This document shows, one piece after another, positions 15,660 to 22,948 of a stretch of 22,950 nucleotides of DNA; within the stretch, counting starts at the first letter, position 1; the number at the start of each line of letters is the position of its first letter. Below the pieces are notes generated by a model, which was given only the letters and a program-made list of their open reading frames with translations, was not told the origin of the DNA and did not search any database. The DNA lies in NCBI GenBank assembly GCA_002435745.1, contig DIWT01000007.1:1-22950 (forward strand). Reading direction: 5' to 3'. The stretch comes from a bacterium UBP15_UBA6099. GTDB lineage: Bacteria; UBP15; UBA6099. Both the position numbers and the translations under genes were made by a program.

Positions 15660-15713
15660 GAGGAGAGACTGGTAAAACGAAGAGGAGAGAAGGGCTGAAT
15701 GTCTTTTTTCTTC

Positions 15714-16427
15714 TCACTCACAAACTAGTTTATGAGCGTCGCCTGCCAGCAGGCCGGAGGCGAGTTTCAGGTCTGCAGGGCGGGTGATTTTGATGTTTGA
15801 AGGCTCGCCGGGAACGACCGCGACCGGGCGGCCCAAACGCTCGATGAGGGCGGCGTCGTCCGTCGCCCGCCATTTCCGTTCCTCCGCAAGCTCGTGAGCT
15901 TCGAGAATGGACTCGAAATAGAACGCCTGCGGGGTCTGGACGATATGAATCTCGCTGCGGTCGAGCGTCTCAGAAACGTTGCCGCCCCTGACCCTCTTGA
16001 CCGTTTCCTCTACGGGGATTGAAGGCACGCAGGCCCCGTGTTCGACGGCTCCGGCGATGACGGCGCGGAACAGTTCCGGGGTGGCGAGCGGCCTCGCCCC
16101 GTCGTGTATCAGAGCTATCGTGGTGTCGGCGGGGAGAGCTTCGAGGGCCTTTCGCACTGTTTGTTGCCGGGTCGCGCGGCCCTCGACGACTGACAGGTTC
16201 GGAAATTCATCCGCGAACATCTTCGCGGCCTTTTCCATCCATCCCGGAGGGGCGGCAAGAATCACAGCGCCGATTTCGGGCATCATGGAGATAGTCTTCA
16301 CGGAATGCCACACGATGGGTTTTCCGCCCAGTTCGACGAACGCTTTCGGAGCGCCCGCGTTCATTCTTTCGCCGATTCCGGCGGCGGCTACCACGGCCGC
16401 TATCTTGATTTCTTTGTTTTCGGTCAT
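15714..16427 (-). CDS. ispD: 2-C-methyl-D-erythritol 4-phosphate cytidylyltransferase
   Basis: A 237-aa enzyme of the MEP isoprenoid pathway that joins CTP and MEP to CDP-ME. The CTP-binding P-loop AAAGIGERMNAGAPKAF carries Arg21 and Lys28; IHDGARPLATPELF (107-120), PVEETVKRV, DRSEIHIVQTPQAF with Arg157, the TDDAALIERLG block and SNIKIT with Lys213 are all present, so it should be active. Length is normal. GGGG lies 7 nt before the ATG. It follows the redoxin-propeller gene by 37 nt and is the last gene of block A. IspF, often adjacent or fused, is absent here. The monofunctional reading is secure. Confidence 0.95.
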   Translation of the reverse strand: MTENKEIKIAAVVAAAGIGERMNAGAPKAFVELGGKPIVWHSVKTISMMPEIGAVILAAPPGWMEKAAKMFADEFPNLSVVEGRATRQQTVRKALEALPADTTIALIHDGARPLATPELFRAVIAGAVEHGACVPSIPVEETVKRVRGGNVSETLDRSEIHIVQTPQAFYFESILEAHELAEERKWRATDDAALIERLGRPVAVVPGEPSNIKITRPADLKLASGLLAGDAHKLVCE

Positions 16428-16464
16428 TTTTCGAACCCCGCCGCCCTTTGAAGCGAGGCTCCTT

Positions 16465-17505
16465 TCATCTAAAAATTCTTTGAATGAGGGAAGCGCGGGA
16501 TAGAGGGGAAACGAGCCACGCGCGCCCTTTGGCGTCCGTCACCAGAAGCAAAGCGCCCCCCCGCGCCCACTGCGCGCCCGTGCCAACCGCCGTGGTCTGC
16601 CATTTCTTTTCATCGGGCAGATTGTAAATCCACACCGAGTCCCCGTCCAGATACGCTATCATGTCTCCCGCCGGCGACCACGCGGGGTTTCTTCCGCTCG
16701 CAGAAATCATCTCGGCCGGTTCATCCAACCGTTTTAGCCAGAGGTCGCCCTTCTTTTTTCTTCCGTAGACCACCGCGTCGCAGCCGGGAGACCAGTCCGC
16801 CGCCGCCGCGTCCGCCGCCAGATTCTTCCTCGTTCCCGTGCCGATGTTGTAGGTCCACAGTATCCCGTCGTTGGTCGCATACAGAAGAAGCTTGCCGTCC
16901 GAGGGACAAACTTTGATTAGCAACGCGCCGGAAGCGACGAGTCTCTTTTCCTTGAACTCGTTTTCGAGAGAAGCGGCGCTAGAGCCGTTTCCGCCCGATA
17001 TTATTGAAGCTAGTTTTTTTTCCAAACCGAACCTGCCGGAAGCGCCCGGCGAGTCCGACGAGAATTTCACCGCGCGATCCGGTCCGATTATGAACGCCGC
17101 CGGGGGTTTTCTCACCCCGAACTTGTTGGCAAGCTCCAGATTGTTGTCGATTATGAGCCGGACCCTGATGTCTTTTTCCTTCGCAAATGCGATTGCCGAG
17201 TCGCGGGACGGGTCCATGTTCACCGCGACCATATTAAGCTTTCCAGCAAAAGGCGCTTGTTTGCGCAACGCGTCCAGACCCTTGAGCGTTTCCGCCGCGC
17301 CGTCGATATAAGCCGAGAAAAAAACGACCAATGTGTTCGCGTCGTCGAAGTCGGCGGGAGAGAAAGAGCCGCCTTCGGCATCCTTCACGGCGGAGAACGA
17401 AGGGGCCGGGTTTCCCGCCGGGACGAGCGCGCGGGCGGGCGCGGCGAACGCGGCGGCCAGAACAACCGCTGTCGCCGCAAGGTATTTCAGAGCGCGCAAT
17501 GTCAT
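16465..17505 (-). CDS. Secreted redoxin-fold protein without CxxC, fused to a TolB/WD40-like propeller segment
   Basis: A 346-aa exported protein. A signal peptide (1-26, cleavage after ARA) is followed by an AhpC/TlpA-type thioredoxin fold (30-170): AGNPAPSF, LVVFFSAYIDG at the usual active-site strand, VAVNMDPSRDSAIAFAKEKD, and the cis-Pro region VRKPPAAFIIGPD. The usual WCxxC is replaced by SAYID, and the only two cysteines (200 and 242) are outside the fold, so thiol redox chemistry is unlikely. Residues 190-330 carry TolB-like blades, for example DGKLLLYATNDGILWTYN, AADWSPGCDAVVYG and PAWSPAGDMIAYLDGDSVWIYN, too few for a full propeller alone. GGAG lies 8 nt before the ATG. Function is unknown; a binding or scaffold role in the periplasm is plausible. 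Confidence 0.8.
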   Translation of the reverse strand: MTLRALKYLAATAVVLAAAFAAPARALVPAGNPAPSFSAVKDAEGGSFSPADFDDANTLVVFFSAYIDGAAETLKGLDALRKQAPFAGKLNMVAVNMDPSRDSAIAFAKEKDIRVRLIIDNNLELANKFGVRKPPAAFIIGPDRAVKFSSDSPGASGRFGLEKKLASIISGGNGSSAASLENEFKEKRLVASGALLIKVCPSDGKLLLYATNDGILWTYNIGTGTRKNLAADAAAADWSPGCDAVVYGRKKKGDLWLKRLDEPAEMISASGRNPAWSPAGDMIAYLDGDSVWIYNLPDEKKWQTTAVGTGAQWARGGALLLVTDAKGRAWLVSPLSRASLIQRIFR

Positions 17506-17552
17506 GGCTTATTCTCCGGGTTAAGGTCGGGTTTGGCGGTGGGCCGACGATG

Positions 17553-17762
17553 TCAGGCGTTGTGTCCGAGGTACACCAGCCCGACGATCCAGACGCCGAG
17601 CATGATGAATATCATCGCGAACCAGAAAAGGGCTTTGGAGAAGCGGGGCCTGCCATCCCGCCTGAAGCCCCGGTAGATGAACATGCCGGTGGCCGCGAGC
17701 CACCCGAACAGGCCGATGTACATCGCCACGAGCGCTACGGGGTTCAGTTGGTCATAAGACAT
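17553..17762 (-). CDS. Two-TM membrane microprotein
   Basis: An unrecognised 69-aa protein with two hydrophobic segments (about 8-30 and 43-65) joined by a basic loop RGFRRDGRPRFSK. By the positive-inside rule the loop is cytoplasmic and both ends are outside. GGGAGGT lies about 6 nt before the ATG, a strong RBS, which with its placement 27 nt after hisG and 47 nt before the redoxin gene supports a real gene. No cysteine or obvious catalytic residue. It could be a membrane partner of the neighbouring redoxin-propeller protein, but that is only positional inference. Confidence 0.8.
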   Translation of the reverse strand: MSYDQLNPVALVAMYIGLFGWLAATGMFIYRGFRRDGRPRFSKALFWFAMIFIMLGVWIVGLVYLGHNA

Positions 17763-17789
17763 AACGGGACCTCCCGCGATTAACTGTAT

Positions 17790-18671
17790 CTATTTTATCA
17801 CTTTTGACAACGGATATTCAACGATATCGCAGGCTCCCGCCTGCTTGAGCTTCGGAATGATGTCGCGCACGACCTTCTTTTCGACTATCACTTCGAGGGC
17901 GCACCACCCGTCCGCCGACAGCGGAGAGAGGGTCGGGCTTTTCATCCCCGGAAGCGCGGCGCGCACGCTTTCGATGGCGCTCGACGGCAGGTTCATCTTC
18001 AAACCGGACATCTGTCTGGCGTCCAGCGCCCCCAGCAGCAACAGCGTCAAATCTTCTATCTTCCGCCTCTTCCACGGGTCTTTCCAAGACTCCCTGTTGG
18101 CTATCATCTTCGTGTTAGATTCGATGACAGTGTCCACGACGCGCAGGTTGTGAGCGCGCAGCGAACTGCCCGTCTCCGTGCAGTCAACTATGGCGTCCAC
18201 CACCGTCGGGACTTTTATCTCAGTCGCTCCCCAAGAGAACTCCACGTTGACTTTGACGCCGTGTTTGCGGAAATATTTTTTCGTCACCTGAACAAGCTCG
18301 GTGGCTATCCTGCCGCCTTCTAGGTCGGACGGTTTTTTTATCTTCGAGTTTTCTGGAGCGGCCAGAACCCAACGCACTTTGCCGGAGCCGCTCTTGGCGT
18401 AGAAAAGATCCGCCACATCCTTCACCTTCGAGCCGTTTTCAAGAATCCAGTCGTGCCCTGTGATTCCCGCGTCGACGATGCCCTGCTCGACGTAGCGGGA
18501 GATTTCCTGCGCGCGGAACAGCATGCCGGACATGGAGGAGTCGTCGAACACGAGCACGTAAGAGCGGGGGCCGGCGGTCACTCTGTAGCCCGCCTGTTCG
18601 AGAAGCTTGAAAGTGGCTTCCTGAAGGCTCCCTTTGGGAAGCGCTATTTTCAATATTTTTTCCGAAGGCAT
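17790..18671 (-). CDS. hisG: ATP phosphoribosyltransferase, long form
   Basis: A 293-aa enzyme catalysing the first step of histidine synthesis, ATP plus PRPP to PR-ATP. Catalytic-domain blocks: ALPKGSLQEAT (10-20), VDAGITGHDW (66-75), RIATELVQVTKKYF, and the PRPP site DAIVDCTETGSSL (159-171). The C-terminal third (about 215-293), with LPGMKSPTLSPLSADGWCAL and LKQAGACDIVEYPLSKV, is the ACT-like regulatory domain of the long hexameric form, so no HisZ partner is needed and histidine feedback is expected. The start lies 15 nt after murI; SD is weak (AAGGA). No other his gene is in the window, so it is separated from the rest of its pathway. Confidence 0.95.
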   Translation of the reverse strand: MPSEKILKIALPKGSLQEATFKLLEQAGYRVTAGPRSYVLVFDDSSMSGMLFRAQEISRYVEQGIVDAGITGHDWILENGSKVKDVADLFYAKSGSGKVRWVLAAPENSKIKKPSDLEGGRIATELVQVTKKYFRKHGVKVNVEFSWGATEIKVPTVVDAIVDCTETGSSLRAHNLRVVDTVIESNTKMIANRESWKDPWKRRKIEDLTLLLLGALDARQMSGLKMNLPSSAIESVRAALPGMKSPTLSPLSADGWCALEVIVEKKVVRDIIPKLKQAGACDIVEYPLSKVIK

Positions 18672-18686
18672 GCTGATTTTCCTTTC

Positions 18687-19505
18687 TTATGAGGACAGAT
18701 CGACTTTTTCCACCGTGTCGACCAGCCGCCCGACGAGCAGCCGCCCGGTCTCTTTGAACGAGTCGGGGTCGCCTGTGACGTAGAACTGTTTGCGCCCAAG
18801 CTCGCAGCGGTCGGCGCGGGCAATCCTGTTGTCGGTGAGGACTTTCATGCAGAGAACGGCGGTTCGACGGGCCGGGTCTATAAGCGTCACAGCCGCCGTC
18901 ACGATGTCCTGAATTATACCTCTGATAAAAGGCAGGTGCGTGCATGCCAGCACCAGAGTGTCGATGTCCTCGCGGAGCATCGGCCTGAGATAGTTTTCGG
19001 TGAGATCGCGGGTATCGGGAGAGCCGATGGACCCCTTCTCTATCAGCGCCACCAACTCCGTGCACGGCTGCGCGAACAGCCTCACAGTCGGGTCTATGTT
19101 GTCCATGTATCTTTTGTAAAGGCCGCTGTCAATGGTAAGCTGAGTGCCCCAGATGCCGATGCGGAAATTGTATGTGACGTACAGCGCGGCGGTGATGCAG
19201 CCGTAGTTGATTATGCCCACCACCGGCGCTCCCTCGCATTCGAGATGATCCCTCTCCGTCAGCATGCCGGTGACCGTGTTGCAGGCGATGATTATCATCT
19301 TGCAGTCGCGGCGGCGCAGGAAATCCATTATCTCGTGCGAGTAGCTGATTATCTGCTGCTCGGTCTTGGCTCCGTACGGGATTCTCGCTGTGTCGCCGAC
19401 GTAGATGAAATTCTCGTACGGCATAAGCACGTCAAGCTCGCGCAGAAGGGAAAGCCCCCCGACTCCCGAATCGAATATGCCTATCGGCCTCGTGTCGCCG
19501 TTCAT
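18687..19505 (-). CDS. murI: Glutamate racemase
   Basis: A 272-aa cytoplasmic racemase making D-glutamate for peptidoglycan. The two catalytic cysteines are Cys75 in IIACNTVTG and Cys188 in LACTHLPF. Other blocks are PIGIFDSGVGGLSLL with Asp12 and Ser13, GDTARIPYGAKT (38-49) and VVGIINYG. Two positions vary from the commoner forms ACNTASA and GCTHYP, but the reactive residues remain. Length is typical. It starts 42 nt after dacB and is followed 15 nt later by hisG. Aspartate racemase is unlikely because of the GDxxRxPYG block. Confidence 0.94.
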   Translation of the reverse strand: MNGDTRPIGIFDSGVGGLSLLRELDVLMPYENFIYVGDTARIPYGAKTEQQIISYSHEIMDFLRRRDCKMIIIACNTVTGMLTERDHLECEGAPVVGIINYGCITAALYVTYNFRIGIWGTQLTIDSGLYKRYMDNIDPTVRLFAQPCTELVALIEKGSIGSPDTRDLTENYLRPMLREDIDTLVLACTHLPFIRGIIQDIVTAAVTLIDPARRTAVLCMKVLTDNRIARADRCELGRKQFYVTGDPDSFKETGRLLVGRLVDTVEKVDLSS

Positions 19506-19547
19506 CTTTTCCGTCGTCCCCGGCCTTTGCGCCCGGTTCCTCCTCCG

Positions 19548-20966
19548 CTACATCTCGACTAGCGCCAGAACCAGTTCGTCCTGAAGCGCCCTTATCTGGT
19601 TCGAATGAACGGAGTAGCCGTTCATTATCATCACGAAAGCCACCGAGCCGCCGTAAACCGGGCGGATGTATCCGCTCAGCGAGCAGGCCCCGCGCAGCGC
19701 GCCTGTTTTTGCCTTCAACCTTCCGGCGGCGGACGTTTTCACAAGCCGCTTCTCAAGCGTGCCTTTTACGCCCGGCTCCGCCAGCATGTCTTGAAACGGT
19801 CTGCCCGGATTGAAATTATAGAACGACGACAGCAGCGTTAGCAACACCTTCGGGGCAAGCCTGTTTTCTCGCGACAGCCCGGAACCGTCGACAACCGTCA
19901 GATCCGAGGCGGCGGCCATGTTGGCGCGCACCATAATATCTTTGACGACCGCCGCCGCGCCGGGAGCGTCAGAGGCCCCTTTAAGCCCTCCCAGCGTCCT
20001 CACTATCTGCTCTGCTATGAAGTTGTCGCTGTGTTTCTCCATCTGCGCCGTCACCGCCGCCAGATCAGGCGACACGGCGCGCGCGAAACCGGAATATCCC
20101 GGCGGCAGGTCAGAGGTCTCCCGCATGTCGGCGGAAACCTTCATCCCCGCCCTTTTCATCGCGCCGAGCAGCGCCGCTCCGTACAGCAGCGTCGGCTTTC
20201 TCACAGTGTGCTCGTACTTCGCGCTCGTGTTTTTCTTCACCGACCCGCTCACCGTTATCACGCCTTTTTCGTCCTGCGAGACCTTCACGCTTGTGTTGCC
20301 GGTCGTCGCTTTAAGACTGACGCGGAAGAAAGACGGATGGAGCGGCGGGTCGATTGTCGCCTTTGCGGTAGAAGCGCCGGCGGACACCGTGACGCGGGCG
20401 CAGTTGCCCGCCGCCGAGAGCGCGCCGGGACGCGGCGCGTAGCACCACGACAAGTCCTCCTGCGGCCAACTCGCCGGACGCATGTTGTCCATGAACGAGC
20501 CGTCCAGCCATAACACGCCCGCGAACCCTTTGAACCCGTTTTTTCTCAGTTGCGCCGCGTGCGCGTCCATCGCCTCCCCCGCGCTCGCGTAAAACCTGTC
20601 CGATATGCTCGGATCCCCGTATCCTTTAATGTAAACCCCGTCCGAAAGCCCGGTGGACGGATTGAAATTTTTCAACATGAAATCCGTGTGGAACTTGAAG
20701 CCGGGGCCAAGCTCCAGCATCGCCGCCGCTCCCGTCACCAGCTTCATGTTGGACGCCGGAATCATCTTTCTGTCCGCGTTCAGATTGATCAACGTCTGGC
20801 CCGTCCGGAGGTCTTTCGCCATGAGCGCGACTGTGGACTGTTTCAAAACCGGGTCGTTCAATATCTGCTCAATGGAGCGGCGAGCCTGCGCCCGCGCCGC
20901 GCCGCACGCGGCGAACGCGAAAACAAACGTCGCCAGAATCGCCGATGCTGCCGTCTTTATTTTCAT
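19548..20966 (-). CDS. dacB: D-alanyl-D-alanine carboxypeptidase/endopeptidase, PBP4 family
   Basis: A 472-aa class C low-molecular-weight penicillin-binding protein (peptidase S13), which trims or cuts cross-links of peptidoglycan in the periplasm. From ATG 20966: signal peptide about 1-26 (MKIKTAASAILATFVFAFAA, ending ARA-QA), SxxK as PASNMKLVT with Ser72 and Lys75, SxN as HSDNF (Ser313-Asn315), and KTG at 420-422 in LKAKTGALRG. The inserted domain between SxxK and SxN is full size. I prefer 20966 because AGGTGA lies 5 nt upstream and a clean signal peptide follows; ATG 21029 overlaps ndk as ATGA but adds 21 residues before the signal. It precedes murI, so two wall genes are adjacent. Confidence 0.92.
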   Translation of the reverse strand: MKIKTAASAILATFVFAFAACGAARAQARRSIEQILNDPVLKQSTVALMAKDLRTGQTLINLNADRKMIPASNMKLVTGAAAMLELGPGFKFHTDFMLKNFNPSTGLSDGVYIKGYGDPSISDRFYASAGEAMDAHAAQLRKNGFKGFAGVLWLDGSFMDNMRPASWPQEDLSWCYAPRPGALSAAGNCARVTVSAGASTAKATIDPPLHPSFFRVSLKATTGNTSVKVSQDEKGVITVSGSVKKNTSAKYEHTVRKPTLLYGAALLGAMKRAGMKVSADMRETSDLPPGYSGFARAVSPDLAAVTAQMEKHSDNFIAEQIVRTLGGLKGASDAPGAAAVVKDIMVRANMAAASDLTVVDGSGLSRENRLAPKVLLTLLSSFYNFNPGRPFQDMLAEPGVKGTLEKRLVKTSAAGRLKAKTGALRGACSLSGYIRPVYGGSVAFVMIMNGYSVHSNQIRALQDELVLALVEM

Positions 20967-21025
20967 TTTTCTCACCTGTCCGCATCCCGACGCCGGGCCG
21001 CCCCAGCCGCTCCGGGCCTTTCGCT

Positions 21026-21490
21026 TCATTCCTGCCTCAGCCAGTTGTCAATGTCCCTGTCATAGTCGAAAATTTCGCCCGGATTAAAGAACAGCGAGAC
21101 TTCCCGCTCTCCGCTTTCCGGTGAGTCCGAGCCGTGGACTACATTGTATCTTTTGCTGACCGCGAAATCGCCCCTTATCGTGCCGGCGGCGGACTCTTCG
21201 GGAGAGAGCGCGCCCATCATGTTCCTGACCAGCCTGACCGCCCCCCGGCCCTGCGCCGCCACCGCCACCACCGGCGAGCTTGTCATGAACTCCGTCAGCG
21301 GCTCGTAAAACGGCTTCCCGACGTGCGCCTCATAGTGCCTCGCCGCAAGCTCTTTGTCCATCCTGAGCATCTTCACTCCCACTATCTTCAGCCCTCGCCT
21401 CTCCAGCCTCGATACCACTTCCCCTATCAACCCGCGCTGCACTCCATCCGGCTTCACTATCACCAGCGTTCTTTCATTGTCGGGATTCAT
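21026..21490 (-). CDS. ndk: Nucleoside diphosphate kinase
   Basis: A 154-aa enzyme exchanging gamma-phosphate between nucleoside tri- and diphosphates. It starts TLVIVKPDGVQRGLIGEV, has HVGKPFYEPL and FMTSSPVVA, and carries the phospho-histidine His119 in NVVHGSDSPESGEREVSLFF; the C-terminal YDRDIDNWL is typical of the longer bacterial form. It is the first gene of block A, with a good promoter about 60 nt upstream of the ATG. Its stop overlaps a possible earlier dacB start. Confidence 0.96.
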   Translation of the reverse strand: MNPDNERTLVIVKPDGVQRGLIGEVVSRLERRGLKIVGVKMLRMDKELAARHYEAHVGKPFYEPLTEFMTSSPVVAVAAQGRGAVRLVRNMMGALSPEESAAGTIRGDFAVSKRYNVVHGSDSPESGEREVSLFFNPGEIFDYDRDIDNWLRQE

Positions 21491-21558
21491 TCCTTGGTCT
21501 CCGGTTCGTCTGTTCTTCGCCCGCCTCGCGCCGCAATTCCCGGCGCGGGACTTTCCGC

Positions 21559-21587
21559 ATTATAGTTAATTCTCCATCTTTTTTCAT
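21559..21587 (-). promoter_or_regulatory. Promoter for the ndk-dacB-murI-hisG block
   Basis: On the minus strand ATGAAA (21587-21582, 4 of 6 to TTGACA), a 17-nt spacer and a perfect TATAAT (21564-21559). The start near 21552 gives a leader of about 60 nt to ATG 21490. Confidence 0.55.
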
Positions 21588-21719
21588 CCCGCGCTTTTTC
21601 AATGCTGATTTGCAATAGAGAACACGACTGCGGAAAACCCACTGAGTTTATTTCAATCTTTCTCATTGTCGCGCAAGTAAATTGATGTAAAAAATTTGGA
21701 AAATGGGGCTTGGAGAAAC

Positions 21720-21777
21720 AACCCTTTTCAAAGGGTTTTCCCCAACCGCCAAAGGCGGAAACCATTTAAAACGGTTT
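21720..21777. repeat. Cluster of three short hairpins
   Basis: AACCCTTT/AAAGGGTT (21720-21737), CCGCC/GGCGG with an AAA loop (21746-21758) and AAACC/GGTTT around TTTAAA (21759-21777) follow each other. The first is embedded in a larger imperfect palindrome with TTGGAGAAAC and TTCCCCAA arms. Related sequence occurs at 128-154 and at 22930-22948. A T run follows on the plus strand. Confidence 0.6.
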
Positions 21778-21792
21778 TTCGAATTCATTAAG

Positions 21793-21822
21793 TTGCCCGC
21801 GCTCGCGGTTTTGTAATAAAAT
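21793..21822 (+). promoter_or_regulatory. Candidate promoter of the MBL-fold gene
   Basis: TTGCCC (21793-21798), an 18-nt spacer and TAAAAT (21817-21822), 4 and 5 of 6 to consensus. A start near 21829 excludes ATG 21821 as the translation start and gives ATG 21863 a leader of about 34 nt. Confidence 0.5.
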
Positions 21823-21862
21823 GAAAATCAGGTTCGATGAGGTAGAGCGGGGAGGCAATCAG

Positions 21863-22888
21863 ATGAATCGACAAAAACGCACAATCGCGGGGCTGGCTGC
21901 GGCGCTGGCGCTCTTCTCTGCGGCGCTGTTCGGGCCGACTTGCGGCGCTCGCGCGGAAACCCCAGACGACATAACGGCGGCCTGCTCCGAATACTCGCCG
22001 AAATTCGACGAACTGGCCGCTTGGCTGGACGCCCGCCCTTCCGTTTCAGAGAATCAGGACGAACGCGAGGCCAAACTGAAGCTCATCGACGACGCCCTGC
22101 TCTACCCCGAAGCGAAACTTATGCCCTGCGCGGCGGACTTCCTTCGCCGCCGCATGGAAACTTTCATCGCCGATTTCGAGGCTTCGACCGTCAGTTCCGG
22201 CGCGGTAATCTGGAAACTTTACAATCATACTGTGATAATCCAGACTCCTGAAACCGCCATCGCCATCGACCTTATTCAGGGGCCGGGCATAGTGAGGACG
22301 CCGCGAGAGATAATCGAGCGCATCGTCGCCCGAACGGATATCCTACTCGTCACCCACCACCACGGCGACCACGTAGACTGGGACGTTTGGGACATGTATC
22401 TGGACGCCGGGAAAAAAGTGGTCGTCCCTGAACCGGCGAGGAAAGAGTACAGGAGGCGCGACGAACTGACGGTGATCCGGCAGGGAAAAATCGAACTGCC
22501 CGGCGCCCTCGCAACCGTCTTCCCTAGCTATCAGAAAAAAGACCTTTGCAGTTCCTACCTGATTAAGACGAAAGACGGCGTTTCCGCAATGCATCTCGGA
22601 GACGAGAACAACATCATGCGGCTCGGCTCGGAATGGTACAGAAAGATAAAGCCGCCAATGGAGATAGATGTCCTCATCCCCAATATCTGGTGTCCGAACC
22701 TGAAGCCGCTGCTCGACTATATCAAGCCGGCTCTCATTCTTCCCGGACACGAGCATGAGATAGGACATCCGGTGGAGGGGCGCAGGCCGTACAGTTACGT
22801 TTACAGGGTGTTGAGAGCGGTCGGACTGCCCTACGTCGTTCCCGCGTGGGGCGAGCGCGTCTCCGTACCCGCCCCCCTGCCGCGATAA
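21863..22888 (+). CDS. Exported metallo-beta-lactamase-fold hydrolase
   Basis: A 341-aa protein from ATG 21863, chosen for GGGGAGG 7 nt upstream and the signal peptide directly after it (MNRQKRTIAGLAAALALFSA, cleavage near ARA-ET); ATG 21821 lies within the -10 box. A helical segment (about 35-105) precedes the MBL fold: IIQTPETAIAIDL, the metal motif HHHGDH (165-170), HLGDEN with Asp247, and LPGHEHEIGHP with His296. These supply the usual dinuclear metal ligands, in the style of the UlaG-like/Lactamase_B_2 group. It is not a recognisable beta-lactamase, glyoxalase II or RNase Z; the substrate is unknown. It is the only plus-strand gene and ends 62 nt before the window edge. Confidence 0.85.
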   Translation: MNRQKRTIAGLAAALALFSAALFGPTCGARAETPDDITAACSEYSPKFDELAAWLDARPSVSENQDEREAKLKLIDDALLYPEAKLMPCAADFLRRRMETFIADFEASTVSSGAVIWKLYNHTVIIQTPETAIAIDLIQGPGIVRTPREIIERIVARTDILLVTHHHGDHVDWDVWDMYLDAGKKVVVPEPARKEYRRRDELTVIRQGKIELPGALATVFPSYQKKDLCSSYLIKTKDGVSAMHLGDENNIMRLGSEWYRKIKPPMEIDVLIPNIWCPNLKPLLDYIKPALILPGHEHEIGHPVEGRRPYSYVYRVLRAVGLPYVVPAWGERVSVPAPLPR

Positions 22889-22929
22889 CGGCGCGCATGC
22901 TGCTGTTTAAATGTGGTTTTTATATGTTT

Positions 22930-22948
22930 GCGGGGAAACCATTTTTTT
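22930..22948. repeat. Partial copy of an intergenic repeat at the right edge
   Basis: GCGGGGAAACCATTTTTTT shares GCGG-AAACCATTT with the hairpin cluster at 21755-21767 and GGGGAAA with the repeat at 128. It may be the start of another copy cut by the window edge, or chance. A T run at its end could also help stop the MBL transcript. Confidence 0.35.

Larger units (their letters stand above)
15339..15713. other. 375-bp AT-rich gap between ispD and mtnA
   Basis: No convincing gene lies here. It contains the mtnA promoter, a second TATAAT, a 6-bp hairpin GAAAGC/GCTTTC (15513-15527), a perfect 11-bp hairpin (15548-15572) and a purine-rich stretch on the plus strand with degenerate direct repeats (15573-15700). 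I looked for a SAM-type riboswitch because mtnA is downstream, and saw no SAM-I core. No U-tracted intrinsic terminator for ispD is evident. Confidence 0.7.
21491..21862. other. 372-bp gap between divergent ndk and MBL-fold genes
   Basis: It contains the ndk promoter (minus), the MBL-gene promoter (plus) and three successive short hairpins between them. A 92-codon minus-strand frame crosses it (21765-21487) but includes the hairpins and the ndk promoter and shows no family features, so I do not call a gene. Nothing else is evident. Confidence 0.7.

Noticed and set aside
15339..15713. SAM riboswitch or T-box upstream of mtnA
   Set aside because: No SAM-I conserved core and no T-box motif could be found on the minus strand; the hairpins do not match these families.
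16465..17505. Active thiol-disulfide reductase
   Set aside because: The fold is right but the CxxC is missing, and the two cysteines lie in the propeller segment.
21487..21765. A 92-codon minus-strand open frame upstream of ndk
   Set aside because: It spans the hairpin cluster and the ndk promoter, has no RBS or family features, and runs into the ndk start.
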